A DNA stretch of 64,000 bases from Xiphydria camelus (Eukaryota > Arthropoda > Insecta > Hymenoptera > Xiphydriidae), in NCBI GenBank assembly GCA_963678675.1, contig OY783193.1, forward strand, positions 17,248,427 through 17,312,426. Direction: 5' to 3'. A program made the translations under genes and the position numbers. Below, piece after piece: positions 1 to 11,827 of the stretch. Under the pieces are notes generated by a model. That model had not been told where the DNA came from. It worked only from the letters and a program-made list of their open reading frames with translations, and did not search any database. Numbering within the stretch: position 1 is the first letter of the stretch; each line of letters starts with the position of its first letter.

Positions 1-880
1 TTCGTTAGTTATAAATAGTGTAACTTACCCGACTTTCTTTTATATATATAGACATCAAAATTAACGCGGCAGAATACGCTCTACCAGCAAACAAACTGGC
101 AACGCCGCTCAAGCCTCTAAGCAGTACGTATATTTCGCTAACGTGTGGCAGCACATTACTGCGGTTAAAATTCACGATGCAATCGTTTACGCGAGCTATG
201 ATATTATCGTTTCTATTACGTATTCTGAAAAAAGTTTTCTATGAATTTTGTTCAGAAAGGTTCACTTTATGTTCCTATTGTAACAGATATCGTTTTTTAT
301 GTTTGTACGGTCTTCAATTTAGATGCTGAAAGTGACAATATTGTAGATGCCATGCAGATGTTTTTACACAAAAATATTTAATTTGGTTATTATAGAAACC
401 TTTAATGATATTTGGTCTGAAAGTGTGATAAATTTCGTATGGATATTGTTTCCCGTTACGAAATGAGCATAGCCCTACTGCGACAAGTTTTGCATGCGTT
501 TCGAGGAGGTATGTCGGCCTCTTAATAATTAAAAAAGATATAGGTATTATACTGGTACCTAATATTATTCAAAAATATGCATCCTTGAAAACGTACACTT
601 ATAAAACGTACCTGAAACCAAGCAAATTGTTTTAAATAGAGAAAACTGATTTCGTAACAATAAGACTACGAAACCGTAAAAGTTCAATAAATTAAAATGG
701 GGCAAGAATGGCACATAAAATGTTATATAATAATTAAGGGCATGCTTTAAAATATAACTTAAATCAAAAAATGTACGTATCTGAGCTTAGCATCATAGTA
801 AGCGGTTATGAATATTATGGACTTTTGACCTATTTCGGAACCACATGTGCGATGGTTGAATTCTGATTAACGATCTTTAG
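1..880. other. AT-rich flank, nothing recognised
   Basis: I find no open frame with family resemblance, no terminal repeat and no RNA gene here. It is the outer flank of the nested block that begins at 881. Confidence 0.5.
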
Positions 881-1108
881 TAATTGAGGAGCAAAAGTAA
901 CAAAGGGGCTAAGTGCCAAAATTGTGAAACAGAGATATTTAAAAAAACTTCACATACTACAATAACAGACTTTTCATTTTCAAATAATTATCTAACATAT
1001 TATGTTTCTCACGCCTAAATATGCTACGACAAAAACAACAGAAAAAAAATGAAAACGAAAACAATAAGACAATTTAAAAAATTGGGAAAAGGGCTAAGTG
1101 CCAGTATA

Positions 1109-1956
1109 TTATTTGGTCAGATTAGCGTAGAATGCTTGGTGTTTATTGTCTTGTAGATAAGGAATCATTGATATTAACCCTCTATTGCATGAATTTATTT
1201 GACATTTTTTTTTTGCTTGGAAAAAATTTCAGAGCTACTTTTGTGCATTATTTGTTGATACACAGTGACATTATGTGATAATTTCACCAAAACAGTGTGA
1301 TTTAAGGGTAATTTTTGTTTGGGACCAATTGGGAACAACATACACAGAAACAAGTTTTATTTTAAAATAAACTGAACAAAACAGTTACTTTTAGAGTGAA
1401 AACATAAGTGTATCTTATATTTTTTGCATTTTACCCTAGATTTCCCTTTGCATCCCAATTTTTTGCAACGTTCTCTAGCTTCAGTCCATTCAGGCCAGTG
1501 CGAAAATTGATCAGTTTGGACATAAAATTCTGATTTGCAACTGCTCGCGACATCTACCGAACAGCGGCTGCATCAATACTTTATACAACGTCCCTGGAAG
1601 GGAACCCCATGCGTGACACAAACGTATCACGCATAGGCAGCCCTGCATAAAAATTCTAAGTTTGTGTTCCCATATGGGAACAATATGCAATAGAGGGTTA
1701 AGAGTTTTTTCTTGTTGTCACCGACCTTATTTATGTGTGGTAGCTGGTTAATTGAGATATTTTTTAGATCTTCCGTGGTTTTTCCTCTTTTAAGTATCGG
1801 AGTTGCTTTCCAATGTATTACTTCAGAAAAAGATTCAGCAGTAAACAAAAAACCAGGTTGTTGGGAGTCAACTTTCAATCGTACAACTTTGCTAATATTC
1901 ACTTCTTTGAGATTTAAGATCTTGTCGGCCGCCGTTTGTACATCCAAAAATTTCTT
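1109..1956 (-). pseudogene. C-terminal part of TE-0 ORF, interrupted by a TTAA MITE
   Basis: Reading leftwards from 1947, the frame runs through residues such as ADKILNLKEV and KVDSQQPGFLF to a KKKLL motif, where the MITE at 1174-1701 interrupts it. If the MITE and one TTAA are removed, the frame continues for about 20 residues and stops at 1109. I recall similar C-termini in uncharacterised insect transposon proteins but cannot name the family. The 5' side is cut at 1957 by the Helitron-like copy. I would treat it as a dead transposon gene of unknown superfamily. Confidence 0.55.
1174..1701. mobile_element. piggyBac-type MITE flanked by TTAA
   Basis: Terminal inverted repeats read TTAACCCTCTATTGCAT at both ends, with TTAA at 1174-1177 and 1698-1701. 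There is no coding capacity. Removal restores the host reading frame, which supports the TTAA duplication. TTAA targeting is the hallmark of piggyBac; assignment rests on that and on the CCC start. Confidence 0.8.
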
Positions 1957-2305
1957 TGAAGTGAAACTTTTATGCTGAGGGTACTAAAATCGCGCGCCCG
2001 ACACGAGGTCCGTAACGAAACCCACACACTTCAGCGCTTCCGACCGTGACTCACTCATACAGCGCTCTCGACCCTGCCCCAATACACCGCTCTCAACTCT
2101 GCCCCATTCCACCGTCTATCGCCTTAAGCCTGATATTACATTGCAGCGACGCGACGGATTGTCGCGCGCGACGAATCACTCCGATTGGCTGTGAAAAAAG
2201 TGGTGGTGGGGTAAATCTGTCGCGGCGACGAAATTTTTCGTCGCTCGAAAGTTGAGCAGTGCTGAACTACAGAGCGATGGCAGCGATAGTTTCGAGCGAA
2301 AAAAG

Positions 2306-5103
2306 ATGGAGGATCCAGTGAGTATATTTACAACAACAATGATATTAGGTTTGTTTTTGTTGCCCACACTTTCTGCACTCATTTCTCTACAGTCCAGTAT
2401 ATCTGTAGTTCTCACAAAAGAGCCGAAAGTGTAGAATTCCCCGTCAATTTTTACAACTCTCGAAAAAGAGTAAAAATTGGTGGGAAGTTTTTGACTTTAT
2501 GATAACTATGTACTGTACCGTTGAAAACTGAGCGTACTTAACGTAGACAACGAGAACAAATGTATTGATAGTAATTACATATGTAGGGGCCTAAGAGAAT
2601 TTCAATATAATCTTTCAGGAATTTTACAAGTGCGGAATGTGCGAGGAGGAGTTTCTTACAACAGAAGTAGATGATCACCCTTGTTTTCATGGATATTCCA
2701 ATTTAAAGTGGGTAGATGGCCTTCTGTATCCAAAGAATCGTAAGTAGTCAAATTTCTTACAATATTTATTGTGCTATAGTACTTTTTTGTTATTGTAAAC
2801 AAGGTGTTTTTATTGAGGCTGATTATAAAACAATCTATAGGTAGGGTACCGTGTGATTGTTTCCGTTGATCGGTACTTTCCAGTATGAAGCCAATCGTAT
2901 AGCCCATCCTTTTATTGCAAATGAACGTATTATCAGCCTCAAGGAAAACACCTTGTATACATTATAATTGGTTATGTGTAAAAAGTTTATGTTCGTTTTA
3001 TTATCCATATCACAGGGGAAAGTATAATTGAGGAATCAGCCCAGAAAGTTTCTGTCATCAATAAGGCTGCACAAAGTACGTGAAAAAGATTTATACATTT
3101 ATATTCTTTTGCACATTCTGTTACGTACACTATCGTGATCTGCTAAATAATCGCGTAAATGTTATAAATGTTATTTTGTAGATGACGATTCGGTTTCAAC
3201 AAATTATCAGCTTCTAAAAAGCTCTGAATATTTGGAATCACAAATATCTGCTGATATCAATAGAGTAGGTGAAGTCGACATTGAAGAAACATTAATCGCT
3301 GAGGTTCGCATTCGTCAACCTTTATGGAACCATAGACTCCCTATTACACAACGAGATAGGAATACAATGCATGAGCTATGGAATGAAATATCTGTTGAAC
3401 TAAAAGGTACTTTTTCTGTTATTTCGTTATCAAGTTTGTCTACTGTACGATATTGATTGTATCTTACAATGAACGCATTAATTATATCGTGTTTATTTTG
3501 AGAATACTTTATATTTGAAGGAGTACTAACACCGGAAGGGGCTTTAAAGAAATGGAAGAACCTTAAAGACTCCTTTATCCGCTGCCTGAATGATGAGAAA
3601 AAGAGAAAGAAAAGTGGTTCAGGCTCGACAAAAAGTAAAAAATGGAAATGGTATGACCAAATGTTATTCATAAGAAATCTTCAAAGTAGTGAACGGTTAG
3701 TAACAATTCTTATGCATATCTTCCATCACTTGAGGTACACCCGGGGACACGGTATCTGTCGCTGGTGACTTTTTTTAAACGTTATTTTTAAACGTACTAA
3801 CCAATGATTAATAATCCTCATGCATTCATTAATGAGAGTAGACACCACCGTAGCTAATGAGCGCATGAGAATTAATTGTTCATTAGTTAGTACGTTTAAA
3901 AATAGCGTTTAAAAAAGTCACCAGCGACAGATACTGTGACGTTCCGTCACGCTTTCATGGAACGACAGTTCTTTGGACAAGCCTACATGAAGCGACAACC
4001 ATCATATTTTCCGCTAAAGAACGCGGGGTGTTCAAAGGACTCAAATTCAAAGCTCGTGTATTACAAATTCTCGCTATTAGCATATTTCTTTGCGTATACT
4101 CTAGTAGAACAAAGGTCACTCGAGGGATAAGATGGGATATGATAAGGCCAAGCAGGGGGCTGGAATGTGCTCGCAGTCCCGTACCTTTCGCGGAAGGCTA
4201 ATTGCCGGACGATTCCTAGTATGTCACGCGTCACCGAAATCATTCTGTTAATCACCGCCAGCTGTCGGCTACTTAATCCGCTTTACGGAGAAATAGCGAC
4301 GAACTCCGATCCCTGCGTACGCTACGAGCAACCACCGCTTGGTCCCGTTAGGTGTGCGACTCAGGGGAGCGTCATCCCTCGCGTGCACACCACTTTGCAG
4401 CCATTTAGAGCGTACCGCATTGCCCACGCTATCCCCACTATCTAGCTGTTGTAAGATATATAAACCCCAACCGAATACGAGAAGGGCGTAGTGTAGTATA
4501 GTTTTGTTCTGTGTTCAGTGTAGTATACCGAGCAGTGCCTCTTCAATCATCAGTGTGTTTCTACAGTCAATAAAACTTTGAATCCTGTCGGCAACCTCTG
4601 CATTAACTTCTATCTTGTGTCCTTGAATTTTACCGGAATTCGCGCTACTCGCACGTTTGAATGTAACCCATTCACGCGGTAAAACGATCCTAGCGCCTCG
4701 GGTTTCAAAGCGACCAGGACTGGATTAGACCAGGTCGTAACAATACCGTGTCCCCGGGTGTACATGTTAATTTATATTTGTTTCATTTCTTAACAGCACT
4801 ATAACCAACGTAACCCAGGAGGACCATTCTGACAAGGAAAGGAGTAGTGGTTCCTCCATCACTAAAAGGCAGAAGACTGACCAAACTAACAAAATGTTGG
4901 AAAGGTTATGCAATGCGGTTATTGAACCAATAGAGCCTCCCCAACCACCTCAACCACCTCAACCAACACCTATAATACAGGACGACGACGTTGATCATAT
5001 CGTAGGATTAATAGGAAGTTCGTTACGGCGTATGCCGGAAGGAATTAGATTGCGACTTGGAATGAACCTGTACAATCAATGCTTACAAAAGGAATTGGAA
5101 TAA
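2306..5103 (+). CDS. Harbinger accessory DNA-binding protein, MADF-BESS type, spliced, apparently intact
   Basis: Exons are 2306-2317, 2619-2739, 3016-3075, 3182-3406, 3521-3695 and 4797-5103. All have GT/AG borders and join in phase to 900 nt, giving 299 aa. Exon 2 encodes a zinc-finger-like KCGMC...HPCFH segment. Exons 4-5 encode a MADF domain (LIAEVRIRQPLWNH, then WNEIS, LKKWKNLKDSF and WKWYDQMLFI). Exon 6 has a PQPPQPPQP stretch and a BESS-like end (DVDHIVGLIGSSLRRMP). MADF or Myb-like partners of Harbinger transposases bind DNA and help import or recruit the transposase. The intron at 3696-4796 holds a MITE plus solo LTR. The start ATG is the first in phase; exon 1 is short, so an upstream start is possible. 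Confidence 0.8.
3738..4761. mobile_element. TA-flanked MITE (TIR CACCCGGGGACACGG), split by a solo LTR
   Basis: The TIRs continue into a palindromic body containing CTGTCGCTGGTGAC. TA flanks both ends. It is the same family as 12762-12969, 32775-32985 and 19635-19848, which are about 210 bp each. The extra 0.8 kb here is the LTR at 3935-4742. It lies wholly inside an intron of the MADF gene. Confidence 0.85.
3935..4742 (+). mobile_element. Solo LTR with 4-bp TSD ATAC
   Basis: The 808-bp segment starts TGTGACG and ends GTAACA, flanked by ATAC at 3931-3934 and 4743-4746. Removing it and one ATAC restores the MITE sequence seen intact at 12762-12969. An AATAAA signal lies near 4570. A 4-bp TSD fits a Gypsy-type LTR element, but no internal region is present to confirm this. 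Confidence 0.85.
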
Positions 5104-6317
5104 AAAATTTTATTGTATGTTTTCTTGATCTCCCTAATCAAACATCGAAATATTTTATATACAGAATTGTAGTCTTCCTGACAAAACATCATGATTGAAT
5201 TTTAAATATTATTTTGCCATGGAACTGCACCGTCAGTGTTAAAATATCTCATAAACTGATCTCTTATCTGACCTGCAGCACGGGTATTCGTGTTGGATCC
5301 AACGTTTGTAATATTTAATAACGCAGTTTCTTCCAACTGATCTAAGTCAATCTCTTCAACCAAGTTATCGTTATTATTTCGCCTCAACCAATTATGTAGA
5401 GAGATTGTAGCTTGTACAATTTTTAAAGCTCTTTCTATAGAAGTATTGATTGCCCGTCTATAAATTCTCCATTGGGAAGAGAGAATACCAAACGAACACT
5501 CGACAATCCTGCGTGCTCGACTAAGCCGGTAATTGAATACTCGCTTCTCTTTTGTTAGACCTCTGCCAGGAAATGGTCGCATCATGTATTCTGTTAATTG
5601 GAAGGCTTCGTCTCCAATGAATACATATGGCAGCACTGGATGACCATTGCAGATTAAAGATGGTGGAGGAATATCCATTTTTCCTGTAGCGAGTTTTTGG
5701 CCTATTGCTGATTTGTTCCAAATACCCCCATCACTCTGCCTTCCTGGAGCTCCGATGTCGACAATGCGAAATCTATAATTACCCAGATAGCACAAAGACG
5801 TCCATGAGTTGTCTTTCTGACGTCTTCAAATCCCTAAAGACGTCTCATTCAAATGTCGTAAAGACGTCTTGGAGACAGGTTATGTCCATTGAAATTGCGT
5901 CTTTAAGACATTCTATTAAGACGTCTTCCGGACGACTTACGGGAGACGTCTTTAGAATGTCTGGGATATGTCCATTTTGAGACATTTGTATAAAAGTAAT
6001 TGTTAGGCTGGATTCTCACAGGCAGCAAGTTACTACGGCAGTAGCTCACATATAGCTCACCTGCATATGCTCAATTAATATATACATAAAGTATTACGCG
6101 GTGTAGTAATGATTCGTAAATGAGCTGAAGGTGAGCTACTGCCGCAGTAACATTGCTGCCTGTGAAAATAGTCAGCCTTATTTAAATTCAAAATATAAAC
6201 ATAAAGACCTCATATTTATTAAAAAAAAAAATTACATCTGTAGCTCTAAATGCACATCATTTCATAAGCATGATATTGTTTTAAAAGAGGAAGAGAGAGC
6301 GAATTAAGGGTTTTTAT

Positions 6318-8922
6318 TTATTTATTGTTTATCCTCTTCGCTATGTGGGCTCGTAGCCTATCTCCCGCATGTCTTAGCCAATCCTGACAACAATGTTGAA
6401 GTTTGGCAATCGTGATGGAGGAGTCGTTTGATGAGTACAAGACTGTTTCTAAAAAAAAGACGCAGAAAGCTTAATTAATTCCATACTCCCGGCATCACGG
6501 ATTAACATCTATGATGAACATCAATGAACATTTAATTCTCATACTCTCATTAGCTACGGCGGCATGAGAATTGATTATTTATTAGTTAGTACATTTACAA
6601 ATGATATTTTAAAAAGTCACTAGCGACAAAATCCATGACACCAAGAGTACATACAGTATGTCTTACGAAAAACCGAGCAGGGGCATTCTAGACTTTTTTC
6701 CTGAATTTGACACTGTAATGACAATTAAAGCCGAACAGGTGCTGTAAGTATAAGAAACAATAAGGGTGACATACCTATAGCAATGCTAGACGTTAAAGTA
6801 TCTTTGAAGGGAATGGTACTTTTTTGTCCTGTCCACGATAATTGCCGTGCTACTTCATTTGTTAGTATGTGGCAAAGAATGTTGCGTAAAAATTTATCTC
6901 CCGTTGGACCTCCAATGATACGAATCGCGTTCTTCTGTACATTCATGCAAGATATACAGAAACCCATGCAAGGATTATTCGGTGTATTTCTCACGCCGTT
7001 TTACATAGCAAACGCGTGAATAGGAGCGAGAATGCCAATGATGAATGCACAACAGCTTCTTTGTCACATACTCGAACTGAAGCAGTCGAGAGGAAGAGAG
7101 GCTTTTATGCATTCACCGATGTGTTCTCGCTCGTACTTATACGTTTGCTATGTACAACAGTATGAGGAATACACTGTAGATATAATCAGCTGCGATGTAG
7201 AATATTTGTGAAGGGGAGAAGTATTTTGCAGAATCACAACACCACGGTATTTTAAAACTGAATAAAGAAGCGATATAATTATGCAGCAATAAACTCAACA
7301 AAGAAAGTGGTAATAGTAAACTTTAAAGAATTAGTTATAATAATAAGATAACAAACTAAACTATACTTACAAATTGGTGTCGAACTTCTTTGTTTTGCTG
7401 TAAATTCTTCTCAAATTCCTGTAGCTCCGACAGTTGAGATAAAGGAAATGGTGGGAGTAACGATGTGTTAGCCAAAGTCCCATTATTTCCGACACGTCCT
7501 TCCAGTAAGTTGATAATATGATTCAGCTTTCTGAATAAGGTTTTTCTGCAAATGTCTATAAATAATCGTTATAATTAATGAGAGGCAACCATAGGAATTT
7601 AATATATGCATATTATTAATGTCTCTATTATTGATAAATATACTAATTCAAATCTGCAGTAACATCATTGTGTACACCGTGTGATTACGAGAGGAAGCTA
7701 ATCATAGGAGGATGCATTTGCGTTTGTTGTGTGGAACTGTAAGTTGTATACTATTGGCCAAAGACCAAAGAGCGTCATTTGATTTCTCTGTTGATGTGCA
7801 GTACTTAGCAAACGTTTCAAGAGAAGATCCGTAATGTTTAATTCAGCCGATCAGACTTTATCAGACACTAGAGATATTTTTCTAAAACATTTGCCGAATA
7901 CTGGCTGGTAAGTCGTCACAGCCAATCGTATGGTACATTCGAGCCTTTGATCAACTTCCTCATAATCACACGGTATAACTATTCATACTCACCACAACAA
8001 TTGTTATGAGCCGCAGTTGAAGCTTCAACTCTATTGCCATTCCCATCGTCCTTCGAAGGGATCAGTATTCTTGAGGTGTTCATGTTTGAACGAGTTACGT
8101 CGTTTGTTTCTTCATTATTCTTCTCGGAAGTAAGGGCGTTGTATTCGGAAGGTTTGTGTGAAAAATCCAGGTATTCAAGTATCATTGCGTCATCATTATT
8201 CGGTGTCCCCTAATTTTGTTGATAGCACTGTATGTTTGCCTCAATATATTGAAGTGCAACTACAGAATTAGATATTCAGAATGCAACTATTTTCGGGGTA
8301 AATATTGGACGAATTTTGGGAGCAGTATAATTAGTAATTACCGTTCTCGTTTCTCTCTTCAGGGTCGCTGTTACTGTCACCGTAAATCTTTAAATGTTTC
8401 GAGCGTTTCTCTTTCCTATCGTTTATAGAATGGTCATCTAATAGAAATACAATATAATAAGACTAATAGTCTACTTGGAAGATACAATAATTACTCGTAT
8501 ACATGAATAAGTATACCTGATTCGCTATCGCTGAATGGTGCGGGCTTTTTGATAAGACGTTTGTTTCTTGATTTCTTTTGTTCTAAACAATTCTGGGCAT
8601 CCTCTGATGTACTCAGATCGGCAGCTACGCGCTCCACTTCTTTCGCTTTTGCGAGAGTATCTGAAAAATGGGAAATGTATGTACTATCAAATAGGGAGTA
8701 GTAATAGGGACTAAATAACGGTGTTTTAATAGACATACCATATGGACCGAACACTTTTTTGTACGTCGCTTTATCCCATGTCTCGTCTGGCTGCAATTTC
8801 AAAAATTTTGCAGTTCCAACTTTCATTCTTTTTGGAGGCCACATAAATGTTTGGGTATCTATATCAATCCACTGCTCAGGTATGGCAGTACAAAAATTGT
8901 CATACAAGATGACGTAAAACAT
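6318..8922 (-). CDS. DUF4806-like second protein of the CCC...GGG transposon, spliced, integrity uncertain
   Basis: Probable exons run right to left: 8922-8739, 8660-8517, about 8209-7990, about 7560-7378, about 6990-6785 and about 6452-6318. The first has AIPEQWIDIDTQTFMWPP and KKVFGPYG, matching the layout of the first exon of the gene at 44545-46343. The fourth has LPPFPLSQLSELQEFEKNL and the fifth IRIIGGPTGDKFLRNIL plus LTNEVARQLSW; together these form a DUF4806-like C-terminal domain. The last exon ends near DWLRHAGDRLRAHIAKR. The exon B to C join appears out of phase with the borders I chose, so either another border is used or the gene is decayed. The function of DUF4806 is unknown. 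Confidence 0.6.
6484..6650. repeat. Diverged copy of the TA MITE with GTCACCAGCGAC arms
   Basis: The segment AAAAAGTCACTAGCGAC and the TAGCTACGG...CATGAGAATT core match the 12762-12969 family, but the ends have drifted. It lies in an intron of the DUF4806-like gene. Confidence 0.6.
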
Positions 8923-10831
8923 CTGTAACAAAAGAGAAGGGGTAAACCGAAATTGTGACAGTTCTAAATAATTTTTTCTTTTTGGCATTGCTCTCTGTGA
9001 ATTATTAATTCTATTTATTTATAATACTATCACTAATGCTTCATTAGAATTGCTAACATTATACCTTTAAAATATCTGTCTTCAATGTATGTCGCCAATA
9101 TATATGAGACGACTCCGCACCAGTTTCTTCAAGTCGAGTGCCAATATAGATGAGAAAACTCCGCAAGAGTCTTTTCCGGTCGAGTTCCTTTCCACTGACT
9201 AAATATTTAGTAGATAAGCTATAATTTTCCAGAAAACACAATAAACATAGCCGTTATAAATAATGCTTATATAAGGCAATTATACCTAACGGGTATTAGT
9301 TTATTTGTACGTTTATGTATATTCGCTACACTTTCCTAAAGCGTAAGTTCGGATTAGATTAGAAGATTGTACTGATAAATTTCAGAAAAGTGTAGCACGC
9401 AAAAAAGACAAGCAAAAAGTGTATATTTTAACCTACAAATGTAATATATGATATGTTGCATTTGTACGTTATTATCAATCTGTAGTATACAAATTATATA
9501 ACTACAATTGGTTGTGAAAGTTATGCAGTTACTGGATTATTATTACTTACCATTATTTACGCAAATTACGGATAAAATCTGGATCGTACGAATGATGCAT
9601 GGACATATGTGCGACGAAATGGCGGCCTTCCTTTGCTCGTCTTTTCTTCTCCCGATCGAATTTACACTTCGTCTTCGCAAAGACATCCTTAAGACGATTA
9701 CATGAAGACGTCTTTAAAAAGACATCTCTTAGACGACTTTTTCAAGACGTCAGTAACACGACTACTTGAAAACGTCTTTAAGACGTCTGCTTGAAGAGGT
9801 CTTCAAAAAGACGTCTTCTAGACGCAATTTTGACATTTGTGCTATCTGGGTACTGTCGCATACTGCCATTAAGACAATGCTATGCGAGCCTTTATAATTA
9901 TAGTAAGTCGATCCGCTGTTTGGTGGAGCCTGTAATATTAAGTGTTCCGTATTCAGCAAAAGTAGATAATAATTTCCTTAGATATCCCGTGTGGAAATCT
10001 GCCCAAGTTGGCCCAATCAGTAATTGGGCGCCAATTAGGCCCCAATTTGGCGGCCCAATTTGAATAAAATATAATAAATCGAATAGATACAATTGTTTGT
10101 TTTATTTATGTACCGGAAGTAAAAATAAATCTGGACATTTAGAACTTATTCCGAACTTTTAGTGACTGGAATTTGGGTCAGGTGATACGATGTAGTATTA
10201 GCGTTTAGTTGGGGCTACGTTGGGCAGCCGAATCAGGCCCCAACTAAGGTACTAGTTGGGGCTACGTTGGGCACCCCAATCTGGCCCCAACTAAGGTACC
10301 TAATCACTACCCTAGCAAGAAATATTGTATAATTTTTATGTTTTAATGTTGATAGCATCGCCTCAAAAACTTTACTAACTTTATTATGATGACATTGGTA
10401 ATAAATATATAATATATTTCATTCTTTGATAATTGCGTTTTTAATAATATTTACAGCATTTTTCAAATTGAGTGGAGTAAGATACATATAATGATAAATT
10501 GGCCATTTCTATTACAGAATAAATCAAATTGAAATCTATTCCGAACTTTTAATGACTGAAATTTGGGTCAGGTGATACGATATAGTATTAGCGTTTAGTT
10601 GGTACCTAATCACTTAGTCCAAGGCACTTATCGATTTTTACCTATGCCGCAAACAAATCGACGAGGGTAGTGTGATTTTTTAGTGTGAAAAGCCTTTTTT
10701 ATTATTTTATTATTTTTTTTTTCGACAAAATGACCTTAATAAAAGTTGTAGATAATAACATTCTAATCTTTGCTTTATGACTTTTTTTTCTAGCTATTTT
10801 AGTTTAGGCGCTACGGCTATTTTTGTGTTTA

Positions 10832-10918
10832 GAAATTCGCAAGGGCCGTCCCGGGAAAAGAGTACGGCCCTGGAGAGAGGCTGAAAACGTTCCCTTTTTT
10901 CGGGACGGCCCTGGCGAA
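10832..10918. repeat. Hairpin-forming inverted repeat
   Basis: Arms read ATTCGCAAGGGCCGTCCCG and its near complement around a short loop, between AT-rich DNA and an X-family segment. Confidence 0.7.
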
Positions 10919-11250
10919 TAGTGGTGAATGTGACAGACGCTCCGTGTAGTTTGCTAATCGTTTGTATTTTTTTTTAATGTTCGTGAATCGTGATAGTGAA
11001 CGGATGCAGTGCTACTTTTCTCTGGATGCCTGTACATAAAGAGCAGGAAAGGAGACGGCAGCATCTCAGAAGAATTGCCATCAGATAAGTTACTTTCTAT
11101 CTGACCATTCTAACCTCACTTTAATTACCTATGAAGGACATATATCTTTGTGGATATTCTATTTTTTGTTTTCAGCGTCATGCAAGCACGGGACGAGTCA
11201 ATGGTTTTTCTTCTCCATCAACAAGCCGTGGCAGAAAAATAGGAGATGCA
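10918..11250 (+). repeat. X-family repeat segment
   Basis: It starts AATAGTGGTGAATGTGACAG and contains GAGCAGGAAAGGAGAC and CCGTGGCAGAAAAATAGG. The same order is found at 15327, 16945 (inverted) and 51175. It contains no complete ORF. Confidence 0.7.
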
Positions 11251-11659
11251 ATGGAATAACTAAGGAAACTATGAAAAACTAAGGAAACCCGCGCGTATGA
11301 TTTGTATCAATCATTGTTCCGCTTGAATACGTTTATATTTTACTTTTGTACATTTTATGAGAAAATATAAAATCTTATTAATTATTATTAATCTTATTAT
11401 TCATTATTAATCTTATTATTCATTAAAAGTAACATTTCAGGTTGATTGGGCATAAATAGGGTTGCCCAATTGGGGCCCAATTGGGCGGCCCAAATTGGGC
11501 ATAGGTTGGGCGGAGCGTTACAAGCCCAACGAAAGCCCAATTGGGCACTGATTGGGCTGCCCAATTGGCGCCCAATTAGTAATTGGGCAGCCCAATTGGG
11601 CCCCAATTGGGGCCCAATGAACATTTCCACACGGGATGTAACTTCAATGAGTTATTAAC

Positions 11660-11827
11660 CTGGGGCCCCTTTCTCGAGTCACTCGCAAGAGAAATGTATA
11701 CGCATCTTAGCGAATAGACTAATCAGTAACTCCATCACAACGGAATACTTGATCCTGATTGGTCTATTCGCTAAGATGAGTATACGTAACTGTGCGAGTG
11801 ACTCGAGAACTCGAGGGGGCCCTGACG
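11660..11827. mobile_element. Palindromic MITE in a Harbinger intron
   Basis: Arms beginning CTGGGGCCCC and containing CTCGAGTCACTCGC and CGCATCTTAGCGAATAGAC are repeated in inverse order. There is no ORF. It lies just before the exon 2 donor of the transposase. Confidence 0.7.

Larger units (their letters stand above)
5782..9850 (-). mobile_element. CCC...GGG-ended transposon, TSD TA, encoding a DUF4806-like protein but no transposase
   Basis: TIRs read CCCAGATAGCACAAA, flanked by TA at 5780-5781 and 9851-9852. Harbinger coding sequence continues exactly across the removed element, proving the insertion. Subterminal regions (about 5795-5980 and 9680-9840) are packed with AAGACGTCTT-type palindromic repeats. 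Inside is a minus-strand spliced gene related to the second gene of the intact element at 44064-49293. No transposase is visible, so it is non-autonomous. Terminal form, 2-bp TSD and subterminal repeats suggest the EnSpm/CACTA-like group (inference). Confidence 0.85.
9986..11635. mobile_element. CCC...GGG-ended transposon, TSD AT, subterminal repeat GCCCAATTGGGC
   Basis: TIRs read CCCGTGTGGAAAT, flanked by AT on each side (9984-9985, 11636-11637). Both ends carry multiple GCCCAATTGGGC-like palindromes. It sits in the intron between Harbinger exons 2 and 3. No transposase was found. Inside are a direct repeat (about 10135-10215 and 10530-10605), GTTGGGGCTACG repeats near 10205-10305, a hairpin and a segment of the X repeat family (10918-11250). 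Confidence 0.75.

Noticed and set aside
2046..2434. Short plus and minus frames across the Harbinger left end
   Set aside because: They run through the TIR and host Hel-1 junction and show no family resemblance beyond the MADF exon 1 already annotated.
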